The position numbers and the translations under genes are program-made. A stretch of 64,000 bases of DNA from Larix kaempferi (taxonomy: Eukaryota > Streptophyta > Pinopsida > Pinales > Pinaceae). Shown here in pieces: positions 43,962 to 55,640 of the stretch; within the stretch, counting starts at the first letter, position 1; each line of letters begins with the position of its first letter. Location: the NCBI GenBank assembly GCA_027924585.1, contig BSBM01000602.1:5517501-5581500 (forward strand). Reading direction: 5' to 3'. The notes under the pieces were generated by a model. The model had not been told where the DNA came from. It worked only from the letters and a program-made list of their open reading frames with translations, and did not search any database.

Positions 43962-44370
43962 TTGCTGCAAAAAGCTATTAGAGGAGTCTAGCTGCCACCA
44001 ACTTGTAGAGCAATAGTATCCATTGTCTGCATCGATGCCAATGGACACAGCTTGTCCTCTATTAACCAAGTGCCTCAATAATGCCAATGCTTAAAATTTT
44101 CCTTTTTGGAACTTTCTTGGACTTTTAAGCCACTGGAGTGTGGTAAGGATATTGTTGATTTGCACACACAATACAATGACTACCTTAAGCAGGGCCTATT
44201 TGAGTAGTTTTGCAAAACCATTTGCATGAAGCTTTGCTCACTATAGAAACAATCAATGGGATGGTAGAAAAAAGGAAAGCCACCCAACTAATAGCATTAA
44301 GAATACTTCAAGTTGCAAAATTCACAAAACTAGGCTATGGAATTGGAATGCTGATCACCAAAAGCTTATT
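43962..44370 (+). other. Sequence leading into the gag-fragment array
   Basis: No separate feature. The part after about 44200 may be a diverged edge of the 586-bp array. Confidence 0.4.
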
Positions 44371-46480
44371 TCACAAGAGAATCTATCTAGAGACACAAGA
44401 GCTTTGAAATAAACCACCTAAAGCATCAAACATTTTCTTACCAAATGTCTTGTTTGCAATGTGAGGGATGAAGTGATCCTTCACTAAATCAAGAATGATT
44501 CGCTTTGCCTTGGCCTCCTTTTTGACAGGGGTTGCCAACTTTGTTGAATCGGAAGGTTTTTCTCAACATGCTCCCAATTCTCAACGTCCTCCATAAGCAT
44601 CTATAGCCTGAACTTAAAAGGTAGAAAAATGGAAGCACCATCCAACCTGCCACACTCTCTAAAACCAAGAGTCGTGATCCTGCAAATCTTAAGCACACCT
44701 CAAAGCAAAAATCAGCAAGAAACGAAGTGGAACAACCATTCTAAGGTTCAAGTGTTTCTCCCAAGCACCCTAGGGTAACAAACATCCTAGAGAAAAGACC
44801 TCCAAGGAGTAACAAGTCCATTCAAAGCAATGGACATCATCTCCTTATCTCCCACCACTATCCCTGTGGCAGCTAACTGATCTCTCAACTCTGTGATCCT
44901 TAACAAATAGTTCACCATTGTATATGTTTTGCTCATGCAAATGGATGAAAGCTTGTTTTATAAGAGCATCTATCTAGAGACACAAGAGCTTTAAAATAAA
45001 CCACCCAAAGCATCAAACATCTTCTTACCAAATGTCTTGTTTGAAATATGAGCGATGAAGTCATCCTTCACTAAATCAACAATTATTCACTTTGCATTGG
45101 CCTCCTTCTTGACAGGGGTGGTCAACTTTGTTGAATCGGAAGGTTTTTCTCAACATGCTCCCAATTCTGAACATCCCCCATAGCATCTATAGCCTGAACT
45201 TCCAAGGTAGAAAAATGGAAGCACCATCCAACCTGTCACACTCTCTAAAACCAAGAGTCGTCATCCTGCAAATCTTAAGCACACCTCAAAGCAAAAATCA
45301 GCAAGAAACGAAGTAGAACAACCATTCTAAGGTTCAAGTGTTTCTCCCAAGCACCCTAGGGTAACAAAAATCCTAGAGAAAAGGCCTCCAAGGAGTAACA
45401 AGTCCATTCAAAGCAATGGACATCATCTCCTTATCTCCCACCACTATCCCTGTGGCAGCTAACTGATCTCTCAACTCTGTGATCCTAAACAAATAGTTCA
45501 CCATTGTATATGTTTTGCTCATGCAAATGGATGAAAGCGTGTTTTATAAGAGCATCTATCTAGAGACACAAGAGCTTTAAAATAAACCACCCAAAGCATC
45601 AAACATCTTCTTACCAAATGTCTTGTTTGAAATGTGAGGGATGAAGTGATCCTTCACTAAATCAAGAATTATTCACTTTGCATTGGCCTCCTTCTTTACA
45701 GGGGTGGTCAACTTTGTTGAATCGGAAGGTTTTTCTCAACATGCTCCCAAAACTCAACGTCCTCCATAAGCATCTATAGCCTGAAATTCCAAGGTATAAA
45801 AATGGAAGCACCATCCAAACCTGTCACACTCTAAAACCAAGAGTCGTTATCCTGTAAATCTTAAGCACACCTCAAAGCAAAAATCAGCACGAAATGAAGT
45901 AGAAGAACCATTCTAAGGTTCAAGTGTTTATCCCAAGCACCCTAGGGTCACAAACATCCTAGAAAAAAGACCTCCAAGAAGTAACAAGTCCATTCAAAGC
46001 AATGGACATCAACTCCTTATCTCCCACCACTATCCCTGTGGCAGCTAACTGATCTCTCAACTCTGTGATCCTAAACAAATAGTTCACCATTGTATATGTT
46101 TTGCTCATGCAATTGGCTGAAAGCTTGTTCCGCAAGAGCATCTATCTAGAGACACATGAACTTTGAAATAAACCAACCAAAGCATCAAACATCTTGGACA
46201 TCTTGTCTACAATGTTTGGGATGAAGCGATCCTTCATCAAATCAGGAATGATTCGCTTTGGCTTGACCTCCTTGACATGGATGGCCAAATTTATCAAACC
46301 GGAAGGTGTAGCTATCTTTTTCTCAACATGTTCCCAACTCTTATCTCCCTCTACAAGCATCTATAGCGTGAGCTTCCAAGGTATGAAATTGGAAGCACCA
46401 AGCACCATCCAACTTATCGCATTCTCTAAGAAATAGAATCATCATTTTGCAAATCTAAAGCACACCTCAAAGCAAAATTC
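44371..46480 (-). repeat. Tandem array of a 586-bp copia-gag fragment, about 3.6 copies
   Basis: The marker ATCTATCTAGAGACACA starts at 44381, 44968, 45554 and 46140, giving periods of 587, 586 and 586 bp. Each unit contains, in the same order, CATCAAACAT.TTCTTACCAA-like sequence, GTCAACTTTGTTGAATCGG, CTCAACATGCTCCCAA, AAAACCAAGAGTCGT, CACCCTAGGGT and TCTCCTTATCTCCCACCACT. On the minus strand each unit is part of a copia-type gag. The last unit is the most diverged from the others and keeps the best reading frame. Confidence 0.93.
45959..46436 (-). pseudogene. Copia gag fragment (UBN2 type) in the rightmost array unit
   Basis: Minus-strand frames give MLVEGDKSWEHVEKK followed by HVKEVKPKRIIPDLMKDRF and MSKMFDALVGLFQS (46142-46360), then LLRNKLSANCMSKTYTMVNY, RITELRDQLAATGIVV and SIALNGLVTSWRSF (45959-46141). 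These match the UBN2/DUF4219 gag order (A..W..ii.d.l.D.l...i.....aKe.Wd.L...y; L...L...km.eg.sv.eyl..f..l...L...G..i.d.d....iL.sLP.sw..f). Only the capsid half is present, with stops in between. Different family from the gag at 20.9-27.1 kb. Confidence 0.78.
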
Positions 46481-46784
46481 AGCAATAAATTATGTAAAAC
46501 AACCCTTCTAGGGTCAAAGCGCTTCTCCAAAGCACCCAAGGGTATCACACCAAATCCAACTATCACATGTCAATCACCTCTCTCAGGTACAATCACAACT
46601 GAAATATTCAACTTCCTCTTCATTTAAGTTGCACAAAATGTGGAAAAGAGTAAAAGTTTTCAAAACAAGAACAACTAGAAATGTGCCCCCCAAAAAAAGG
46701 GTACAAAAAGGAAATGCGGTATATAAAAAATACAAAAAATATAAATATATAAAATGGTGGAGAGGAGAGCTGCGTTAGTGAAGT
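46481..46784 (+). other. Non-coding spacer
   Basis: A-rich, with TA runs near 46740; no feature recognised. Confidence 0.45.
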
Positions 46785-46832
46785 TATTTAAAAAAGGAAG
46801 TATATATAAATATATACTTCCTTTTTTAAATA
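46785..46832. repeat. Perfect 22-bp inverted repeat with a 4-nt loop
   Basis: Left arm 46785-46806 (TATTTAAAAAAGGAAGTATA plus TA), loop TAAA, right arm 46811-46832 is the exact reverse complement. No gene end nearby, so there is no basis for calling a terminator. Confidence 0.92.
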
Positions 46833-46942
46833 TCACATTATCTTGCAAGAAAATAAGAAATGATACACATCAATTACATTTTAGAAGAAAACCCATGTCT
46901 ATATTAACTCTCATATATGATTACATGATGACAAATCCCATA

Positions 46943-47620
46943 GCTTGGTGGTCTTGACTAATGCCAATCCCATACACTCATACATGATAGAATCCAGTGG
47001 AAACGCTACAATCCTACTAACCCTGAAATCTTGAAAGTTGTTAAGTTTGTTGAATTATAAATGGGATATTAAATTCTACTTTCTCCATATAAAGTTAATT
47101 TCGTTGGAACCACTGAAACATCCTGAAACAATTATTATCATGTTAAAAACTTAACTAAAAGGATAGAAAAGGTAAGATAAAGGAGAATGTGGCAAGATGA
47201 CAAACTCCTCAGAGCTAATCCCCTATATTTGTTTTGTCTTAAAGGGTCATTGGCACAGACAAGATGATCTTTTCCTACGAGTCCCAGTGCCTCATGGGCA
47301 CTTGGGTGGGCCTAGAAACTTCCAGAAATGTGCCTGAAATGTCACTGAAAATGGCCAAAACACCTTGTAAATGTCACAGGCGACAGGGCACACAATACAA
47401 CGTTTCCAAATTTAGAAACGACATACAATACAAGCAATGGTGTTGCGTACCCTTTTCCATATTTTCGGTACCTTTATGCCACCATTCTAGGTGTTTCCTG
47501 CAACTTAGCTCTTCACCAAGAGAATCCAGTGGAAGCACTTGGTGGTCTTGACTAATGCCAATCCCATACACTCATACATAATAGAATCCAGTGGAAATGC
47601 TACAATCCTACCAACCCTAA
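46943..47620 (+). repeat. Pair of direct repeats of about 85 bp, 595 bp apart
   Basis: CTTGGTGGTCTTGACTAATG...CAATCCCATACACTCATACAT...GAATCCAGTGGAAA.GCTACAATCCTA occurs at 46943 and again at 47538. The spacing is close to the 586-bp period of the neighbouring array, but the sequence is different. Confidence 0.82.
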
Positions 47621-48272
47621 TGCCAATAATACTAATAAATTGAGAATTAGATATTATTAAATAAAGTATTTACATTGTAACGGTAGCAAAACTACCAACT
47701 ACCAAGCCAATGACATAAAAAGAGATCAAACTCATTGTATCAAATGAATTCAATGTAATAAAAGAATATTTTACATGAGTCCATTTTTATCATGTCTCCA
47801 ATCATTTTTATGTGTTTAAAAATTTAACAAATTTAAAACCCTGCACCTATTTTAGCAAACAAGGGTGAATAGTTTTAAAATGGTCTTTGTTGATTCTAAC
47901 ATGAATGGAGAAAACAGAGAGCCAGTTTTTGGTTCGACAGGGCATCCAGAGGACAAATAGGGAATGCCAGACCAAGAGGACTTGTTGATTTCAAGAGTGA
48001 GAATTATCTTTTAAATTTGGCATAGGCCCAGGGACAAATAGCATTGTCAAATCGTCTAGAACAGTAGAAGATATATAGGACTTGATCTACAATGTAATCA
48101 AAGGGCCAATATTTTTTGCAATTCAAAAAAAGTGATCAATAAACTAAAGGTAATTAAAGGGATCAAATTACCAAGACTAGAGGACCTGGTTGCAGAAGCA
48201 ATGCATTAGTTGAACAAGCTAGAATTGACTCCATTCACACAGACTTATAGATGCTACACTTGAGAAACTGAA
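47621..48272 (+). other. Non-coding stretch before the nested elements
   Basis: No feature recognised. Confidence 0.5.
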
Positions 48273-49920
48273 GCATTTATTTAGGGTTTTTTGCAGAAAT
48301 TAAAAAAATTGTACTTTAATGCAAAAATAAATTACTAAACTAGTACTGAAAACAAAAATAGTACAGCTGTAACAAAACAAGTTTAGATCTAATAAATTAA
48401 GACATAATTTTCATCTCTTTCGACTTTAACACTCCCCATGGATCACTGTGTTAAAGTTAAGGTTGTTAAATTTTGGTTAGGGTTAGGGTTTAATGCAGAG
48501 AAATCAAATTTTCACATACTTTAATGCAAAATTAAATGCAACAACCAGAATAGTACAGCAGTAACTAAGCAGTATAATTAAAAACATAATTTTCATCTCT
48601 TTCAACTTTAACACTACTGAGTGGGTCCCTGTATTAAAGTGAAACCTTCAATAACATGTAATCACCAGTAGTAGTATAACTAATAAAGTACTAACAATAA
48701 CAATTACATGAATAAAGAAAAGAAGTTAGGATACTTACCTGGAGTGTGGGACCCTTCCTATTTTATACTCAGAAAAATTAACTTTCAGAACAAACTGTGC
48801 CTCTCAGAGGCCAGTCAATCACTAGGAACAAGCTGACCCTTACTAGAGGGTAAGTACAAACCAGAGAGAGAGAGATGATAGGTAAGTACAACAGTAGTGA
48901 TAGTCAATGACAGTCAGAAACACAGTGACAGTCTCCATCAAGACTCAACACAATAGAGGTCAAAAAGGTCACAAGAGATATGATCTCAACTATGTCTCAG
49001 CACAAGAGATCTGAGCACATGCAACTGTCAGCACACCAGATTTGATCATAGGTGACCAATGACAGTCTTAAACAGATAGATCTGACAACAAATAAAACTC
49101 ATCATAAAAGATCTTGAACCAAAGGTAAATCTGTCCACAAACAAAGCTCAGTACAAAGATCTTAAACAATGTCTTAGCATATATAGCAGACCACACAAAG
49201 GTCTCAATACAAAGGTCAGACCTTAACAAGGTCTCAACATATAGATCAGGGTCTCAAATGGTCCACAGAGGGTATTGGCCCTCACACACATTAACCAACA
49301 GCCCTAGATCTGAACATATGAGGTCACGGCCTCCTTAAAACAGACCTATGCTGTCGGGAGCGGGGAGCAAGAGCAGAAAGCGGGAGAGAAGCGAAAAGCG
49401 AAATTTTTCAAAAGCTTTTGGGTTGGGAGCATTTTTTATATAATATATATTTTTTATATATTTTGTGCATATATGTGAACAAAACCATGCAGAATGTTGA
49501 ATTAGTTACAAAAAACATAAAAACATGGATTAAACTATATAACATCAATCATCTAGTAGTTATAAGTTATAACCTATAGCTTATAACATTGTCATAATGA
49601 TCAAATCATCAAATCATCAACCATAGCATCAACCATTTTCAATATATAACATTTGTAATTTTGGCATGACTCGTCAAATGATCAATCATCAATCATCAAA
49701 CTAATAATTCGTGTAACCAAGTTACCAAACTATAACAGAGAACATAAAATGATCAAGTTCAAGTGTTCAACCATGAAATGAAATGATTCAATTTCACAAA
49801 GAAATGAACTTCAAAGTTCAAACATCAAACTTGAATTGCCATATAATGTCTTCAAAATTGACTATAAGAAATATTAAAGAGTCAATAGGTACAATTTGCA
49901 AAAAGCAAAGTACTGAAAAA

Positions 49921-52103
49921 CTAGAAAAAGACAAGTACTAATATTTCACGGGAAACTTCTAATTTCTTTTCCCGTGCTCTATGAGCACTGCTAGCAGTAG
50001 TATCAGGATCCTCATCCTCAATAGGTGGAACTGGAAATGGTCGTGAGCCACGTCCAACAGCTACACAACCCCCACGAAACAATGGAGGTTGTGAAGCTAG
50101 AGGAAAAACCGATACATCTGAGACTGTCGCTGGAAGTGGAAGTGGACGTGGAAAACAACTACTGGAGGGAGGTGGCATTGCTGCTGCTGTTGCTGGTGCA
50201 CGGTCAACAATAACATCAACATCGTCCAAAAGTTCAGCCTCCAAGCACTCTAAAACCATGGCTCCATCCTCCAAATTATCCTCCTCTGGGTTGTTGTCCC
50301 AAGTGACAAATGTTCTATCACTTTTGGCCCGCTCACAATAATGAGACAACAACCTCAAGTTGTAGTGTACAAAAACCAAGCTTTCTGCCCGGTTTTCATT
50401 TAGGTTGATTCCTTTCACATTGTGGATATAGCTATAGGTGCTCCAACACCTCTCTGCAGAAGAACTATTAACCACCTGTGAAAGCACTTTAATGGCCAAT
50501 TTATGCAACTGTGTGGCGGCGGAGCCATACATATTCCACCACTTGATAGAAGGAATCCTTTCTCAATCTTTGTTTGCATGCAAAGTACCAAACACCCCAT
50601 GTTGACTAAGATATTTGGTCAATTGAGCACGCAATATGGCACTTTTCTCTTCATCGGGGACCAACTTATCTAATGCTTGCATGTACCCATTCTGTACCTC
50701 TAGATCTATGTGGGGTTTTTTCCTAATCCCACCCCCAGGTGCTGGTTTGGCCAACCAAGATGGAGAATAATATTTTGGTGTAAGGACGTAGGCTAAGGCA
50801 TGGAGTGGATGGAACATTAAGATTATCCCACCTTTTGACCACATGTTTGTGAATATGATCATAGAAGACGGCATCTTTTGGCTCAACAATATCTTTTATT
50901 TGGCCTAGCATGCTATCCTTTTGCTCATACACCTCCCCAATTACCGGCTCATCAGTATCTGCAAACCGAATCATGTGATAAATGGGATTGGTGAAATTCA
51001 AAACATACCTTACACTTGCCCAAAACTCACCATCAAGAACGGTATCCTCCACCTCTTGAAAATATTGCCTGTCAGATGCGGATGTAGCCATGTCTTTCAA
51101 AACCTGCCATGAGTCACTTGATGCCATACTAGCCAATGCCTCTCTTACCTTCAAAAGGCGCATGAAGGTGAGGTAATAGCTAGCAAATCTAGTCTTCGCA
51201 AGCTTCAATAGCTCCAACTTTGAATGACTGCGGAAAATGTGGTGGGCATTACTATGATTGGTAATGAATCTCATCATGAACTTGCCTTTCTTGTACAATG
51301 AACCGATCCATTTATAATCATGTTCCTTCATCTTGATAATGTCATGCATCAAAAGGTTCAATGTGTGAACCAAACACCCAAACCAAAATATGTTGGGGTA
51401 TCTATCCTAAATGATTGCTCCCGCTGCCTTACAATTAGCATCATTATCGGTAATGACTTGTATGACATTGTATGGCTTCTGCAATATTGAGGTCGGTCTT
51501 GAAGGGATCAGAGTAGTCATGGGATGAAAGGAAGATTGCACCACTAGCAGACACCCCAAGAATATTTATCAATGGCTTTCCCTTTATATTTGTCCAACCA
51601 TCAGATACAATGGAAACCCCATATTCATTCCAAGCATTTGTGAATTGCCCCAAAGCATTTTGGATCTTGGTCTTTTCCTTGTCAAGACCTACGATTCTAG
51701 CTTTGTCATACCCGGCTCCTAGGGCTCCTATATCCTTTAGGGGTAGAACGGATGGCTTCTATCATTTCATGCCAATTGGGGGAGTGAAGAACATTGAATG
51801 GTATGCCACATGCATAGAGAAACCATAACACTTTTGCATCCACGTCATCCCTACCACCTTGATCAAGGAAATCTGATATTGTTCTACGCCCTGAACTTGC
51901 AGGCATGGCCGAGAATCCACTACCATGGGTGGATGGGGTTCGAGCACTGAATCTCTATGTGAGCTTGAGGTCTCCTGTTCAACCTTTGATTTTTTGGTTT
52001 GGTATTGTGCTTCCTCCTCTTCCCTCTTATATTTGGCTCTATCTTTTGATGGCACTTCAGTACAAGTTTTGACTCCTATAGTCTTATTTTCATCCCATGG
52101 CAT
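49921..52103 (-). pseudogene. hAT transposase, main part, frameshifted
   Basis: On the minus strand: RVMPWDENKTIGVKTCTEV just after the LTR insertion point (the linker that follows the BED finger); SGRRTISDFLDQGGRDDVDA and RFLYACGIPFNV-like sequence (51.7-51.9 kb); MGQFTNAWNEYGVSIVSDGW followed by INILGVSASGAIFL (DUF659 RNase-H-like region, 51444-51653); VHTLNLLMHDIIKMKE and KLELLKLAKTRFASYY (50723-51373); and LHKLAIKVLSQVVNSSSAER with CWSTYSYIHN (50340-50520), the hAT C-terminal dimerisation domain. At least three frame changes and a stop near 51410 break it. The transposase would bind the termini and excise and insert the element. Confidence 0.9.
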
Positions 52104-52108
52104 AACCC

Positions 52109-54581
52109 TGTTAAAAATGCAGGTTATGTACATTTTATCGCATATATAAAAACTTGATACAAGAATATGTAAACAATCGCAATACTTAATTTACTTTAAG
52201 CTGAATTTAAAACAGAAGTAATATAATTTTCATCTCTTTCAACTTAATGCTCCATTTGGTCACTGCATTAGAGTTGGTCCTCGAGAATCATCAAATGCAC
52301 AATATATAAAATAAATTTCAAGTGACATGAATCGTAAACTAAATTTCAAATGTCATGTCATTAACGAATTATAACCAATATTTGGATCAGCCTTATACTC
52401 AGATAGTTTTGATCTTGTCACTGAAAGGACAAGTCAAACTAGATAAACCATATACGTACCTTAAGAGAGAGAAGGTTCAGGTAGAATAAAACAGACCTCA
52501 AGTTCTTCAATTAAAATGACATAAGTAAGAAAGACACACAGGTGCTGCAGACTACAAAGATCAAGCACTCAGAGTTCAATTATAATGATGACTGCTGAAT
52601 GCAACAGGCAGAAAACTGTGAGACTGCTGCATATTATATTATAGACAGTTAAAAGATGCAGCCGTGAAGGAGAAGGAGAATAGCATGAGAATAAACCCGT
52701 GACAGGAATGAAACCGTGAAGGAGATCAGCCAGAGAATAAACCCGTGACAGGGATGAAGCAGCGTGAGAATAAACCTGTGGCAGGGATGAAGCCGAGAAG
52801 GAGATCACGTGAGAAGATAAACCCGTGACAGGGATGAAGCAACGTGAGGGAGATCACGTGGGAAAAATATACCCATGACAGGGATGAAGCAACGTGAGGG
52901 AGATCACGTGGGAAAATAAACCCGTGACAGGGATGAAGCAGCGTGGGAATAAACCCGTGAGAAAATAAACCCGTGACAGGGATGAAGCAGCGTGGGAGTA
53001 AACCCGTGAGAAAATAAACCCGTGACAGGGATGAAGCAGCGTGGGAATAAACCCGTCAAGGTAAGGCCGTGTGGTGAAATGGATACAGCCGAGAGGATAC
53101 AATCGTAAAAGAAAAGCAACTGAAGATAAACCCCGATGAGAGATAGCCCTGCGTGAAGATAAAGTCAGCCGTGAAGAAAACCGAGAAGATACAGTCAGCT
53201 CCGTGGAGAGACAGCCGTGAAAACCAAATAGGAGTGCAATGGATACAGCCGTGAGAAGCCCGCGTGGGATACACCCGCGTGAAGGTCAAGAACATTCGTG
53301 TAAACCGAATTAGGAGCAGACCCGAAAATAATACCCGAGAGAATACAAAACAAAAGTGAAGTGTAAGCTCACGAAGAGAACTCAGAATCATAAGAAATGT
53401 AAGGTTTATATAGATTAGGAGTTAACAACCTTAGGTTAGAATAGGAAAAATAAAAATAATAAAATAATGAGAAAAGAGAGGTCAACGGATAAAGTACCAA
53501 TAGTCCAATGTAAAAATAAAACTTAAATGGATAAAGATATAATAATAAAATAGTAAATAAAATCACAAAGTCTTTATTAATAAAATCATAAAGATTTTAT
53601 TAATAAGACTAAAATAAATAATTAATGAAATTAACATAAAGTGAAAAATCAAAGGTCCAACACAAAGGTAAAAGGACCAAAAATCATGGGTCAAAGGTCT
53701 TATCTCAAACATAAGGTAACCATAACAATACATGGTCCAATAAACTTTTAATAAATTAATATTTAAATACACTCCATAAAGTAGGAGTCATCATGGTCAA
53801 AAATGCACATAAGTGAGAGTGCTAGGACCAAGTAAGAAAAAGACCATGAGTCAACAACCACAAGACCAAGGTGGGCATGCAATCAAATAGGACCATCAAG
53901 ACCAAAAACTTTTCTCTCTCTTAAGATACATAGTTTATATATTTTTGTCATCACTGTATAAGGGAGAAGATCCAAACGGATGGTGCAATCCTTTTGTCCT
54001 TGACGCTGCTCCTAAGGGTTAGATACTAGGGACATCGTCAAGGGGTGGCCAGTCCCTTGAGAAGCAACCTAGCAATAACCGATTAGGAGAGGGGACAACA
54101 ATATCTTCCGTTCTTAATGAATGGCTTTCAGCTCAAGGCTGAACCTCAGTCCTAGACTGGGACATGTTGATCAACCATCTGGTCCATGACCAGGATCTCC
54201 ATTCTCCCAGAGAATGGTCCTCGGCCTCAAGCTGAGCATTCAGTCCTAGGCTGAATGTTGATCAACCATCTGCAGGACCTAGGAAGTCTCTGTCTCAACC
54301 TGCAGGATCTGCTTGGTCATCATGACCAAGAAACCGTCTGGTTCTAGACCAGAATACCCTAGAGACAAATAGGGGCCCTAGCCACATGCTAGGGACTTTG
54401 CCATGGCATCAATCTGCTTGGTCCTCGACCAAGAAACCCAGGAGACAGCTGGGGGCCCTAGGGTACCTTCTAGGGTCTTACTCATACTCTGCCTGGTTAA
54501 CTTGACCAGGAACCCTAGTCAAATGACTAGGGTACCATTCTCTCTGAGAATGGGTCTCGCAGCTGCACTAAAAAAACAACA
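52109..54581 (-). mobile_element. Solo copia LTR inserted in the hAT transposase gene
   Basis: 2,473 bp, starting TGTTAAAAATGCAGG and ending AAAAAACAACA, flanked by the exact duplication AACCC (52104-52108 and 54582-54586). It is the same family as LTRs A-C at 18-29 kb: GGTTATGTAC.TTTTATCGCA, GGTCCTCGAGAATCATCAAA and the palindrome block (about 54106-54556) are shared. It differs from them by an expanded CCCGTGACAGGGATGAAGC minisatellite. It cuts the transposase between the BED finger and the following linker. The internal region was lost by LTR-LTR recombination. Confidence 0.93.
52690..53062 (+). repeat. Minisatellite in the solo copia LTR
   Basis: ACCCGTGACAGGGATGAAGC or a close variant recurs about nine times. 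At 52914-53062 it forms three clean 49-bp units (AAAATAAACCCGTGACAGGG, ATGAAGCAGCGTGGGAATAA, ACCCGTGAG). Copies A-C of this LTR have the CCCGTGA motif but not this array. Confidence 0.9.
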
Positions 54582-54586
54582 AACCC

Positions 54587-54908
54587 CACATAAATGCTTT
54601 CTCACACGGGTATATGAACCTGTGAATGTTACTCTACAATAGAGGCATGCAAATTTTGTGGTTCCACCCCCTTTCCCTCCTCCAAGCTTTGTGACATATT
54701 TCCACAAGGGTGTGTGGTTCTCTCTATTTTTCCTTCCATCATCATCACTATCCTCTCCCTCTCCCTCCTCTTCCTCCTCTCCATGATATACGCCACTACC
54801 CACTTCTTCATCATCTCCATCATTTCTCCTCCGGTTTCCAATCAACACCATTATAACAAACAATCGAACCAAAAAGAGAAGCCACATTGGAATACCCATG
54901 ATCATCAT
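54587..54908 (-). pseudogene. hAT transposase N-terminus with BED zinc finger
   Basis: The minus-strand frame has an acidic, glycine-rich start (EEEEEGEGEDSDDD), then PLWKYVTKLGGGKGGGTTKF, ACLYCRVTFTGSYTRVRKHL and CG. The aromatic W..V, CxxC and H-x-C residues are those of a BED-type DNA-binding finger. The frame then runs into the inserted LTR, and the remainder of the gene resumes at 52103. The finger would contact the transposon ends. Confidence 0.88.
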
Positions 54909-55369
54909 GCTTGTAGCAGCAGAGGTTCAAACTTTCAAAGTTTCAAACTTTAAGTTCAAAGAATAACCCTTTGCCTGCAATAGAATGAGGGAGAAGGAAT
55001 GGGAAAGAGTAGGAGAAGAAAACATACAAGTAACAAGCATTCAATTTCAAGCCAAAAAAAAGGGATGAGTTTAGAGCCTACCTCTTTGGCTCTCCAATGG
55101 TGCTTGAAGCCTTGAACCCTATGGAAGCCTTCAATCTCCCCTCCAAGCTTTCACAAATGGCACCCTTCAATCTCTCTTCCAAGCTCTCCAAGAGTCCAAT
55201 CTTCTTGCAAAATATCCAAATGCACTCCAAGCTCCTCAAACCCTTGTAATGGTGAATGAAATGGCAACAATGAAGTGAAATGAAGTCAGGGAGTGCTTTA
55301 TAGCCCAAGCAAACTCCCCCCAAAACGAAAAAAAAACTCCCACTCTTCTTCAAATTGCGGACTTCCTCG

Positions 55370-55640
55370 AGAGCGCAGTCGAGAGCGACGGGGAGCGAAA
55401 GAGGAGCGTTTTTAAAGCGTTTTAGGGAGCGCTCGGGAGCGATGAGGGAGTGCTCGGGAGCGATGAGGGAGCGACCAGGGAGCGATGAGGGAGCGACCAT
55501 GGAGCGATTTTTTTACGCCGGAGCGCACTTCCCAAAATCGCTTTGGATCGGGAGCGAAAGCAAAGCACGCTTTTTGAGTGCTTCTGCATCGCTTTGGCTC
55601 GGAGCGAGCTTCCGGAGCGGGGACAAGGGGGGGGGGGCGC
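55370..55640 (+). repeat. hAT subterminal GGGAGCG repeats
   Basis: GGGAGCG or GGAGCG recurs more than ten times, densest at 55388-55505 in a GAGGGAGCGA / TCGGGAGCGATGAG pattern. Similar motifs are at 49355-49440 at the other end. Clustered subterminal motifs are transposase-binding sites in other hAT elements such as Ac; the role here is inferred. Open frames on both strands here are by-products of the repeat. Confidence 0.7.
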
